NCBI RefSeq assembly: GCF_001013475.1
Contig: NZ_JZEF01000002.1
Coordinates: 498,785 to 562,784, forward strand
Direction: 5' to 3'
Source: Xanthomonas arboricola pv. juglandis
Lineage (GTDB): Bacteria; Pseudomonadota; Gammaproteobacteria; Xanthomonadales; Xanthomonadaceae
Length of the DNA: 64,000 nucleotides
A model generated the notes under the pieces. That model was not told the origin of the DNA. It saw nothing but the letters and a program-made list of their open reading frames with translations, and did no database searches. Position numbers and translations under genes: made by a program. This document shows, piece after piece, positions 51,002 through 58,542 of the stretch. Each line of letters opens with the position of its first letter. Position 1 is the stretch's first letter.

Positions 51002-51877
51002 ATGCCGATAGGATTTCTGGGCTTGGGGACGATGGGCCTGCCGATGGCGCACAACCTGCTGCGCGGCGGTTTCGAACTGCGTGTGTGGAATCGCTCGCCG
51101 GAGCGCGCGCAGTCGCTGCGCGATACAGGTGCCACGGTGGTGGATGCACCGCGCGACGCCGCGCACGGCCCGTTGCTGTTTTCGATGCTGGCCGACGACA
51201 ACGCGGTGCGTGCCACCGTGCTGGAGCAAGGCGTGCTGGACGCGCTGCCGGCCGGCAGCGTGCACGTCAACATGGCCACCATCTCGGTGGCACTGGCGCA
51301 CGAGCTGACCGCCCTGCATGCCGAGCGCGGCGTGGCCTACGTGGCCGCACCGGTACTCGGCCGGGTCGATGTGGCCGAAGCCGGCAAGCTCAACATTCTG
51401 GCCGCCGGCGACGAGGCGGCGCTGGCGCGCGTGCAGCCAATGTTCGATGTGCTCGGTCAACGCACCTGGGAGATCGGCCACACCCCCGAGCAGGCCAATG
51501 CGGTCAAGCTGGCGGTCAACTTCTGCCTGGCCAGCGCGATCGGCGCCATGGCCGAAGCCAGCACGCTGGCACGCGGCCACGGCGTGGACGCCACCCAGTT
51601 CCTGGGCATGCTCACCAGCACCTTGTTCGCCGCGCCCGCGTACCAGGGCTACGGCCGCCTGATCATGCAGCGCGAATACCTGCCCGCCGGCTTCACCGCC
51701 ACCCTGGGCCGCAAGGATGTGGATCTGGCGATCCAGGCCGGCGCCGACAAGCAGGTACCGATGCCGCTGGGCGAGTTGTTGCGCGCCGGGCTGGACGAGG
51801 CCATCGCGCATGGCGACGGCAACGCCGACTGGGCGGTGCTGGCAGAGGTATCGGCGCGGCGGGCCGGGCAGGCCTGA
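51002..51877 (+). CDS. NAD(P)-dependent beta-hydroxyacid dehydrogenase family protein
   Basis: Protein of 291 residues of the 3-hydroxyisobutyrate dehydrogenase/6-phosphogluconate dehydrogenase-like superfamily. IGFLGLGTMGLPMAHNLL is the dinucleotide fold with Asn-Arg-Ser (VWNRSPERA) after strand two, pointing to NADPH. VAAPVLGRVDVAEAGKLNI is the substrate motif in a variant form (usual D-A-P-V-S-G-G), and NAVKLAVNFCL holds the catalytic Lys. It resembles plant-type glyoxylate/succinic semialdehyde reductases. AAGGA precedes the ATG. It is probably co-transcribed with the Old Yellow Enzyme gene. Confidence 0.87.
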   Translation: MPIGFLGLGTMGLPMAHNLLRGGFELRVWNRSPERAQSLRDTGATVVDAPRDAAHGPLLFSMLADDNAVRATVLEQGVLDALPAGSVHVNMATISVALAHELTALHAERGVAYVAAPVLGRVDVAEAGKLNILAAGDEAALARVQPMFDVLGQRTWEIGHTPEQANAVKLAVNFCLASAIGAMAEASTLARGHGVDATQFLGMLTSTLFAAPAYQGYGRLIMQREYLPAGFTATLGRKDVDLAIQAGADKQVPMPLGELLRAGLDEAIAHGDGNADWAVLAEVSARRAGQA

Positions 51878-51906
51878 TCGCCGCCTCCGCAAAGCGGAGC
51901 TAGCCG

Positions 51907-52035
51907 CTCTCCCGTCCCGGCGGGGCGGCACGGCTTGCGCGTCACTGGCGCGCGTGCCTCGGAGTGCCCGCGCGGCTGGCGCGGGCCGGGGCGCGGAGCA
52001 GGGGTTGGGGTGAGGGGGCGAGGCGACGCCACGTG
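51907..52035. repeat. Dispersed GC-rich repeat, fourth copy (diverged)
   Basis: CTCTCCCGTCCCGGCGGGGC at one end and GGGGTTGGGGTGAGGGGGCG then AGGCGACGCCACGTGC at the other, the latter close to GACGGGGCGACGCCACATTG at 37106. It is a worn member of the family at 7132, 19567 and 37069. It fills most of the 51878-52186 gap. Confidence 0.6.
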
Positions 52036-52186
52036 CAGCAGATTTCGCACGCCGTCGGCTCCATCTGCTCCCCACTCTCAGGCCGCTTCGCTTCATAGCA
52101 ACACGGTCCACCTCTTGCTCACCTCAACATGCAGCAGACCTTCTAAAATGCCGGCTCGTGACAGCCGCCGCTCCAGGGAGGATGCG

Positions 52187-52264
52187 ATGCGACACCTGCA
52201 TATCACGCTCGGTTCGATCGAGCGCACACCGCGCGCACTGACCTGCGCCGGTGGTACACGATGA
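52187..52264 (+). CDS. Short leader ORF of 25 codons coupled to the XVIPCD gene
   Basis: An excellent ribosome binding site (AGGGAGG at 52175-52181) lies five bases before this ATG. The frame reads MRHLHITLGSIERTPRALTC and stops at the TGA at 52262-52264, which overlaps the ATG of the next gene as ATGA. The next gene has no good ribosome binding site of its own, so coupling is likely. The peptide itself is not recognised; it could be a remnant of a lost domain or a true leader. A TAAAAT box at 52144-52149 could be its -10. Confidence 0.45.
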   Translation: MRHLHITLGSIERTPRALTCAGGTR

Positions 52265-52653
52265 CCGCCGTACCGGTCGTCGACCAGGGCCCGGTGGGCC
52301 CGGACCACCCCGAGCATCCGGACCACTATCTGTTCGCGCAGATCCGCGAAGCGGTGGCCGCGCTCGATGCCGAGTTGAACAAACCCACCGACGAGGCCAG
52401 TGTCCGCATGGCCGCGCGCCTGCTGCCGCTGGCCAAGCAACATGGCTTCGACCAGGTGGATTACGTGGTGCTCAGCCGGCATGTCGGCGAGGTGGGCGAG
52501 AACGTGTTTCTGGTGCGTGGCGAGCTGGCCGACCCGGCGCATCTGCGTGCGCACATCACCACCCAGGAAGCGATGGAGACCTCGGTGGAGGCATCGATGG
52601 CGCAACTGGACGAGATCAATCGGCGGCTGATGCTGCGCCTGCCGCCGCGCTGA
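52261..52653 (+). CDS. XVIPCD-domain protein (putative type IV secretion substrate or adaptor), stand-alone
   Basis: Protein of 130 residues. From about residue 15 to 125 it reads as the XVIPCD, the C-terminal signal that directs Xanthomonas antibacterial effectors to VirD4 of the bacteria-killing type IV secretion system: HPEHPDHYLFAQIREAVAAL, then LPLAKQHGFDQVDYVVLS, then NVFLVRGELADPAHLRAH and SMAQLDEINRRL. Typical effectors have a large N-terminal toxin domain; here only some 15 residues precede the signal. No lipoprotein immunity gene is adjacent. It may be a remnant, a decoy or a carrier for another protein. From memory, a short XVIPCD protein is also listed for X. citri. The ATG is coupled to the leader ORF stop. 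Confidence 0.82.
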   Translation: MTAVPVVDQGPVGPDHPEHPDHYLFAQIREAVAALDAELNKPTDEASVRMAARLLPLAKQHGFDQVDYVVLSRHVGEVGENVFLVRGELADPAHLRAHITTQEAMETSVEASMAQLDEINRRLMLRLPPR

Positions 52654-52721
52654 GTCGCAGCGGAAAGTTACGGGCGCAAGCACTGCGCCCGCAGCCGGGC
52701 GCATTGGCTATCATTGTGCCG

Positions 52722-53573
52722 ATGCGCTCCGACTACATCCTCACCCTGTCCTGCCCCGACCGCACCGGCATCGTCTATCGCGTGACCGGGCTGCTGTTCG
52801 ATCTGGCCTGCAACATCCTCGACGCACAGCAGTTCGGCGACGACGAAAGTGGCCGCTTCTTCCTGCGCGTGCACTTCGACAAACCGCCGGGCACCGACAT
52901 TGCCGGGCTGGAACGCCGCTTTGCGCAGCTGGCCGATGAATTCCAGATGGACTGGCAGCTGCACGATGCGCGCCGCCGCGCGCGGCTGCTGGTGCTGGTG
53001 AGCAAGCAGGGGCATTGCCTCAACGATCTGCTGTTCCGCATGCATAGCCGGCAATTGCCGGTGGATATCGCGGCGGTGGTGTCCAACCACGCCGACTTCG
53101 CGCCGCTGGCCGCCTCCTATGGCATCGCCTTCCACCATCTGCCGGTGAGCGCCGACACGCGCGCCGCGCAGGAAGCGCAGTTGCTTGCGCTGGTCGAGGC
53201 GCTGCAGATCGATCTGGTGGTGCTGGCGCGCTACATGCAGATTCTTTCGCCCGCGTTGTGCCGCGCATTGGCGGGGCGGGCGATCAATATCCATCACAGC
53301 TTCCTGCCCAGCTTCAAGGGCGCGCAGCCGTATCACCAGGCGCACGCACGCGGGGTCAAGATCATCGGTGCCACTGCGCATTACGTCACCGAAGATCTGG
53401 ACGAAGGCCCGATCATCGAACAGGACGTGGCGCGCGTGGATCACGCGATGACGCCGCGCGATCTGGTGCGGCTGGGCAGCGATACCGAATCGCTGGTGCT
53501 TGCGCGTGCGGTGCGTCGCCATGTCGAGCACCGCATCGTGCTCAATGGCCATCGCACGGTGGTGTTTCGCTAG
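52722..53573 (+). CDS. purU: Formyltetrahydrofolate deformylase
   Basis: Protein of 283 residues. An N-terminal ACT domain (ILTLSCPDRTGIVYRVTGLL) senses Met/Gly balance in known PurU. The C-terminal formyltransferase-like domain shows LARYMQILSPALC, INIHHSFLPSFKGAQPYHQA (catalytic His) and IIGATAHYVTEDLDEGPIIE (catalytic Asp region). It frees formate from 10-formyl-THF, feeding PurT and balancing the folate pool. The length is normal. The ATG at 52722 has no strong ribosome binding site. It starts 68 bp after the XVIPCD gene. Confidence 0.94.
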   Translation: MRSDYILTLSCPDRTGIVYRVTGLLFDLACNILDAQQFGDDESGRFFLRVHFDKPPGTDIAGLERRFAQLADEFQMDWQLHDARRRARLLVLVSKQGHCLNDLLFRMHSRQLPVDIAAVVSNHADFAPLAASYGIAFHHLPVSADTRAAQEAQLLALVEALQIDLVVLARYMQILSPALCRALAGRAINIHHSFLPSFKGAQPYHQAHARGVKIIGATAHYVTEDLDEGPIIEQDVARVDHAMTPRDLVRLGSDTESLVLARAVRRHVEHRIVLNGHRTVVFR

Positions 53574-53706
53574 CACCGTTGCATATCCCCACGGACGGTT
53601 GCAGCACGCGCAATGGAGTCGTGGTCGGGCCAGGTCCGGCCAGCGAGCGCGCGGGACTGGTGCCACCGTTGCACTCTCCTTGCCGCTTCCTTCTGGAATT
53701 GTTTGC

Positions 53707-54846
53707 ATGTCGCTAATCCCCGGCTCCAGCGCTCGCGCGCAACAGCACGCCACCCGCGCGGCGTTCTTCATTCCCGGCTTTGCTGCCGCGGTCTGGGCGG
53801 TGCTGGTGCCATTCGCCAAGGCCAGGACCGGCGTGGACGATGGCGCGCTTGGCCTGATCCTGCTGTGCCTGGGAGCAGGCTCGTTCCTGGCGATGCCGCT
53901 GGCCGGCGCCGTCTCGGCGCGCTTCGGTTTCCGTGCGGTCATGGCGGTGACGTCGGCGCTGATCTGCCTCAGCCTGCCGTTGCTGGCGGTGGTCGCCGAT
54001 CCGTGGTTGCTGGGCGCGGTGCTGTTCGTGTTCGGCGCCGGCGTGGGCGCCATGGATTGCGCGATGAACATGCAGGCGGTGGTGGTCGAGCGCGATGCCG
54101 GGCGCGCGATGATGTCGGGATTCCATGCGTTTTTCAGCATCGGCGGTTTCGTCGGTGCCGGCGCGATGACCTTGCTGCTGTCGGCGCAGCTCTCCCCGTC
54201 GAGCGCGGCAGTTGCCGGAGTGATCGCCATGCTGCTTGTCGCCGCGCTGGCGGTACGCCACTGGCGGACCGAGCGCGTGGCGCAACAGGGGCCGTTGCTC
54301 GCGCTGCCCAGGGGCATCGTGTTGTTCATCGGCATCCTGGCGTTTGTGGTCTTCCTGGCCGAAGGCACCATTCTGGACTGGAGCTCGGTGTTCCTGGCCG
54401 ATGTGCACCAGGTCGCCCCGAGCACCGCCGGCGTGGGCTATGTGGTGTTTGCATTGACCATGACGGTGACGCGCCTGCTGGGCGATGCGGTGGTGGAGCG
54501 CCTGGGGCGCATCCGCTCGATCGTGGTGGGCGCGCTGCTGGCCAGCGCGGGCTTCTGCGTGCTCACGCTGGTGAGCCCATGGCAGGCCTCGTTGGCCGGT
54601 TACGTATTGGTCGGCCTGGGCTGCGCCAATATCGTGCCGGCCCTGTTCTCGTTGGCCGGCAACCAGACGCGCATGCCGGAAAGCATTGCCATCACTGCGG
54701 TCACCACACTGGGCTATGCCGGCATCCTGGCCGGGCCGGCGCTGATCGGTTTCGCCGCGCATGGCATCGGCCTGGTCGGCGCCTTGCTCGCTGTTGCGGT
54801 GCTGATGGTGGGCGTGGCGATGTCGACGCGTTGGTTGAAGGTGTGA
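53707..54846 (+). CDS. MFS transporter, YbjJ-like
   Basis: Major facilitator of 379 residues with about twelve helices. GFAAAVWAVLVPFAKAR near TM1, GAGVGAMDCAMNMQAVVVER, FHAFFSIGGFVGAGAM (TM5) and AEGTILDWSSVFL (TM7) are typical of the YbjJ/fucose permease-like group. The substrate is unknown. The ATG at 53707 starts 20 residues before TM1; a longer frame upstream reads out of purU and is rejected. It follows purU by 133 bp. Confidence 0.85.
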   Translation: MSLIPGSSARAQQHATRAAFFIPGFAAAVWAVLVPFAKARTGVDDGALGLILLCLGAGSFLAMPLAGAVSARFGFRAVMAVTSALICLSLPLLAVVADPWLLGAVLFVFGAGVGAMDCAMNMQAVVVERDAGRAMMSGFHAFFSIGGFVGAGAMTLLLSAQLSPSSAAVAGVIAMLLVAALAVRHWRTERVAQQGPLLALPRGIVLFIGILAFVVFLAEGTILDWSSVFLADVHQVAPSTAGVGYVVFALTMTVTRLLGDAVVERLGRIRSIVVGALLASAGFCVLTLVSPWQASLAGYVLVGLGCANIVPALFSLAGNQTRMPESIAITAVTTLGYAGILAGPALIGFAAHGIGLVGALLAVAVLMVGVAMSTRWLKV

Positions 54847-54889
54847 GTGTTGGGGATCGCGCCTGTGGTTGCTGGAGTGTCGGGAGTGC

Positions 54890-54912
54890 GTTGCGCGCAG
54901 GCACGCTCCTAC
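54890..54912. repeat. Half REP-like element (…CGCTCCTAC)
   Basis: GCGCGCAGGCACGCTCCTAC matches one arm of the palindromes at 31862 and 39068; the other arm is missing. It lies between the convergent MFS and response regulator genes. Confidence 0.6.
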
Positions 54913-54928
54913 GAGGGGAGGATATTGA

Positions 54929-55639
54929 TTACGCTTCGGTGGCTAGATACTCGAAGCGATAGCCCACGCCGTACACCGAGCGCACCCATTCTTCGCCGCC
55001 CACCTCGGCCAGCTTGCGGCGCAGGTTCTTGATGTGGCTGTCCACAGTGCGATCGGTGACGATGCGGTGGTCCACATACACGTGGTCCATCAACTGTTCG
55101 CGCGAATAGACGCGCCCCGGCGCTGCGCACAGCGTGCGCAGCAGGCGGAATTCGACCTGGGTCAGGTCCAGGTCGCGCCCGGCCACGCTGGCGCGGCAGG
55201 CGGCCTCATCGATCAGCAATCCATGCGTGGGCACCGCGTTGGGATCGTGCCGGTGGCGGCGCAGCACCGCACGCACCCGTGCAATCACCTCGCGCGGGCT
55301 GAACGGCTTGCAGATGTAGTCGTCGGCACCGATCTCCAGCCCGAGCAGGCGGTCGATCTCTTCGGCGCGCGCCGTCACCATGATCACCGGCACCGCGCCG
55401 AGGCTGCGCAGCTCGCGGCAGATCTCCATGCCATCGCGATTGGGCAGCATCAGGTCCAGCAGGACCAGATCCGGCGACTGCGCGCGAAACGCGGCAATCG
55501 CCTGCGCACCATCGGCCACCCAATGATGCGAATAGCCGGCCGCATGCAGATACTCGCCCAGCACCGCGGCCAGGCGCGGTTCGTCTTCGACGATCAGCAC
55601 GTGCGCGTGCGGTGCTGCGGTGGTGGCGGTGTCGTCCAT
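54929..55639 (-). CDS. baeR: Response regulator, BaeR/SmeR-like
   Basis: OmpR-family regulator of 236 residues. The receiver has VLIVEDEPRLAAVLGEYL (acidic pocket), LVLLDLMLPNRDGMEI (phospho-Asp) and DDYICKPFSPREVIARV (Lys). The winged helix has DLTQVEFRLLRTLCAAPGRV and YSREQLMDHVYVDHRIVTDR, ending VRSVYGVGYRFEYL. BaeR and SmeR activate envelope stress and RND efflux genes. The start ATG overlaps the stop of the sensor gene (TGATG), so the two are coupled. It most likely controls the divergent efflux operon. Confidence 0.9.
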   Translation of the reverse strand: MDDTATTAAPHAHVLIVEDEPRLAAVLGEYLHAAGYSHHWVADGAQAIAAFRAQSPDLVLLDLMLPNRDGMEICRELRSLGAVPVIMVTARAEEIDRLLGLEIGADDYICKPFSPREVIARVRAVLRRHRHDPNAVPTHGLLIDEAACRASVAGRDLDLTQVEFRLLRTLCAAPGRVYSREQLMDHVYVDHRIVTDRTVDSHIKNLRRKLAEVGGEEWVRSVYGVGYRFEYLATEA

Positions 55640-57018
55640 CAGGCCTCCAGGGTCGGCAGCCGCAGCGTCACGCGCAGGCCGCCCAGGGGCGAAGCGGTGG
55701 CGTGGATCTCGCCGTCGTGCGCGCCGACGATATTGCGGCAGATCGCCAGGCCCAGCCCGCTGCCGCCGCTGGCGCGATTGCGCGAGCCTTCCACGCGATA
55801 GAAGCGCTCGAACAGGCGATCGAGCTTGTCTGCCGGCACGCCGGGCGCGCTGTCTTCGATCACGATCTCCACCAGGTGCGCGCGCCGTGCGCACTGCACC
55901 CGCAACTGGCCGCCGGCATCGGTGTAGCGCAAGGCATTTTCCAGCAGGTTGGACAGCAGCTGCTGCAGCCGACGCTCGTCGCCGTCGACATGCAGCGGCG
56001 CAGTGATGCCGTGGGCCTGCAGCGTAAGCCCGGCTGCGGCAATGCGCGTGTGCATGCCGGCCAACGTGGACTGCAGCACCACGCTCAGATCGATCGGCGC
56101 GCGCCGGTAGGCCAGCGCGCCGACATCGGTGAGCGACAGGTCGTAGAGATCCTCGATCAGCTTGCCGAGCTGGCCGACTTCCTGGTGCAACGAGGTCAGC
56201 GATTCGCGCGTCATCGGCCGGATGCCGTCCTGCAGCGCTTCCAGCTCGGCGCGCAGCACCGCCAGCGGCGTGCGCAACTCGTGCGAGACATCGGCCATGA
56301 AATCGCGACGCGCGCGTTCGTTGTTGTCCAGTGCCTGCGCCAACTGGTTGAAGTCGCGCGCGAGCTGGTCGAGCTCATCGCGCATACGCGCCTCCAGTCG
56401 CGTGCCGTAGTCGCCGGCCGCCAGGCGATGGATTGCCGCGGTCAGGCTGCGCACGCGCCGCAGCAAGGTGCGCGACAGCAGCCAGCCGAACAGCGCGGCC
56501 ACCACGATGGACGCCGCGCCGACAGTCCACCACAGACGTTGCTGGGCCTGGTAGAAGCGCGCGTCGTTGGCGGTCAGCACCTTCTCGAAGGGCAGCATGC
56601 CCATCCAGCCCACCGTCTGCCCGTTCACCACCACTGGGCGCAGCGTGTCGGTGCGGCTGACGTCGGGGTTGCCGATGATCACCCGGTAGTCGCGATCCAG
56701 CAGCGCGAAACGAAACACCGCGCCGGTCTGATCGGAGATCGGTGGTGCGCGTGGCGGCAGGTTCTGCGGCAGCTCCGGGCGCATCAGCACGAACCAGGCA
56801 TCGGGATTGTCGCGGATGAAGTTCCAGTCGCCGTGCTTGGCGTAGTCGGCCTGCACGCGCGGCAATACTTCCAGCATCCGCTCGATGCCCTGCTCGCTGA
56901 GATAGTCGAGAAACTGCTTCCTGAGCAACAGCTGCCCGGCCAGGCCATTGATCAGCAGCACTGCAATGCAGGCGGTGAGGATGGCGAGGAAGAGTTTGGC
57001 GGTGATTCCGAGTTTCAT
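55639..57018 (-). CDS. baeS: Sensor histidine kinase, BaeS/SmeS-like
   Basis: Protein of 459 residues. TM1 is MKLGITAKLFLAILTACIAV and following residues, TM2 VGAASIVVAALFGWLLSRTL (about residues 175-195), with a periplasmic sensor of about 130 residues between them. HAMP follows TM2. FMADVSHELRTPLAVLRAEL is the H-box, NLLENALRYTDAGG the N-box, and RASGGSGLGLAICRNIVGAH the G-box. The ATG at 57018 matches the BaeS N-terminus; earlier in-frame starts are not credible. It is divergent from the RND adaptor gene with a 240-bp gap, as in the smeRS-smeABC layout of Stenotrophomonas. Confidence 0.9.
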   Translation of the reverse strand: MKLGITAKLFLAILTACIAVLLINGLAGQLLLRKQFLDYLSEQGIERMLEVLPRVQADYAKHGDWNFIRDNPDAWFVLMRPELPQNLPPRAPPISDQTGAVFRFALLDRDYRVIIGNPDVSRTDTLRPVVVNGQTVGWMGMLPFEKVLTANDARFYQAQQRLWWTVGAASIVVAALFGWLLSRTLLRRVRSLTAAIHRLAAGDYGTRLEARMRDELDQLARDFNQLAQALDNNERARRDFMADVSHELRTPLAVLRAELEALQDGIRPMTRESLTSLHQEVGQLGKLIEDLYDLSLTDVGALAYRRAPIDLSVVLQSTLAGMHTRIAAAGLTLQAHGITAPLHVDGDERRLQQLLSNLLENALRYTDAGGQLRVQCARRAHLVEIVIEDSAPGVPADKLDRLFERFYRVEGSRNRASGGSGLGLAICRNIVGAHDGEIHATASPLGGLRVTLRLPTLEA

Positions 57019-57258
57019 CGAGGCTGGGACAACCTTGTTGCGAATGAGGTCAGGCACGCAGGTGCGCTTGCTGCAGGCATGGCAGGTTGCAGCAGCGGCG
57101 ACTGCAGCTGCCGATGCAGTGCGTGTCGTGCACAACCGTATTGGGACTTCATTAAACCCCGAAAGCAAGCGCCTGCTGTCTGCCGATGCAAATCTTCAAA
57201 TTTGCTCCATATTCGCAGCGTAGCGTGCGCATCCTCCGATCACTCCCGAGTGCGCCGT

Positions 57259-58533
57259 ATGCGTTGCGTTGCTTCCTTCCGTTCTGCCGTGGTGCCGCGT
57301 CAGTGGCTGCTGGCCGCCATGATCTCCGTCGCGCTGGCGGCGTGTTCGCCTGCGCAAGCGCCGCAGCAGCGGCAAGTGGAAGTGGGCGTGCAACGCGTGG
57401 ACGTGCAGCGCCTGGCGCTGGACCAGACGCTGCCCGGGCGCACCGTGGCCTATCAAAGCGCGCAGGTGCGCCCGCAAGTGGGCGGCATCCTGCGCAAGCG
57501 GCTGTTTACCGAAGGCGAGCAGGTGCAGGCCGGGCAGGTGCTGTACCAGATCGAGCCGGCGCCGTTCCAGGCCGCGTACGCGTCCGCGCAAGGCGAGCTG
57601 GCGCAGGCCGAAGCGGCGGTGCTGTCGGCCAGGCCCAAGGCGCAGCGGTATCAGACGCTGGTCAAGCTGGATGCGGTCAGCCAGCAGGACGGCGACGACG
57701 CCACCGCCACCTTGCGCCAGAACGAAGCCGCAGTCACCGCGGCCAGGGCGGCGTTGCAGACCGCAAAGCTCAATCTGGATTTCACCCGCATCACCGCGCC
57801 GATCAGCGGCCGTATCGGCACTTCGAGCTTCACCCCGGGTGCGCTGGTCACCGCCGACCAGACCGATGTGCTCACCACCATCAATCAGCTCGATCCGATC
57901 TATGTGGATGTCAGCCAGTCCAGCGCGCAGCTGCTGCAGCTGCGGCGCAAGCTCGATGCCGGCCAGCTCAAGGCCGTCGATGGCAAGGCCGAGGTCAAAC
58001 TGTTGCTGGAAGACGGCACTGCCTACGCGCGCACCGGCACGCTGGAAGTGGTGGATACCGCGGTGGATGCCACCACCGGCACGGTGAAACTGCGTGCGGT
58101 GATTCCGAACCCTGACCATCTGCTGCTGCCCGGCATGTACGTCAAGGCGGTGCTGTCGATGGCGGTCAACGAGCAGGCGATCCTGGTGCCGCAACAGGCC
58201 GTCACCCGCAACAGCAAGGGCGAGGCGGTGGCGATGGTGGTCGGCGCCGATGGCAAGGTGGCGCAGCGCGTGCTCAAGACCGGCGATGCGGTAGGCGATC
58301 GCTGGGTGGTCAGCGAAGGCCTGTCTGCGGGCGAGAGCGTGATCGTGCAGGGCCTGCAGAAGATCCAGGTCGGCATGCCGGTGAAGGCGCACGAGGTGAG
58401 CGCCACCACAGCTACCCCAGCGGCAGCGCCGAATGCAGCTGCTGCAGTCGCACCGGGCGCACCCGCTGCCGCTGCGCGTGCGGCCACGTCGACGCCTGCA
58501 GCGCCGGCCAGCGCCACGCCCAAGGCCGACTGA
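57259..58533 (+). CDS. RND efflux periplasmic adaptor (AcrA/MexA/SmeA type)
   Basis: Membrane-fusion lipoprotein of 424 residues. The signal peptide ends in a lipobox (VALAACSPAQ, lipidated Cys). AYQSAQVRPQVGGILRKRLF is the first lipoyl half, followed by the coiled-coil hairpin and the second half LNLDFTRITAPISGRIGTSS. The beta-barrel part has VDTAVDATTGTVKLRAVIPN and LLLPGMYVKAVLSM. The C-terminus carries an unusual Ala/Pro/Thr-rich tail of about 45 residues. It links the pump and outer-membrane channel in the periplasm. The gene is the first of three, nine bases before the pump gene. Confidence 0.93.
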   Translation: MRCVASFRSAVVPRQWLLAAMISVALAACSPAQAPQQRQVEVGVQRVDVQRLALDQTLPGRTVAYQSAQVRPQVGGILRKRLFTEGEQVQAGQVLYQIEPAPFQAAYASAQGELAQAEAAVLSARPKAQRYQTLVKLDAVSQQDGDDATATLRQNEAAVTAARAALQTAKLNLDFTRITAPISGRIGTSSFTPGALVTADQTDVLTTINQLDPIYVDVSQSSAQLLQLRRKLDAGQLKAVDGKAEVKLLLEDGTAYARTGTLEVVDTAVDATTGTVKLRAVIPNPDHLLLPGMYVKAVLSMAVNEQAILVPQQAVTRNSKGEAVAMVVGADGKVAQRVLKTGDAVGDRWVVSEGLSAGESVIVQGLQKIQVGMPVKAHEVSATTATPAAAPNAAAAVAPGAPAAAARAATSTPAAPASATPKAD

Positions 58534-58542
58534 GGAACTCCC

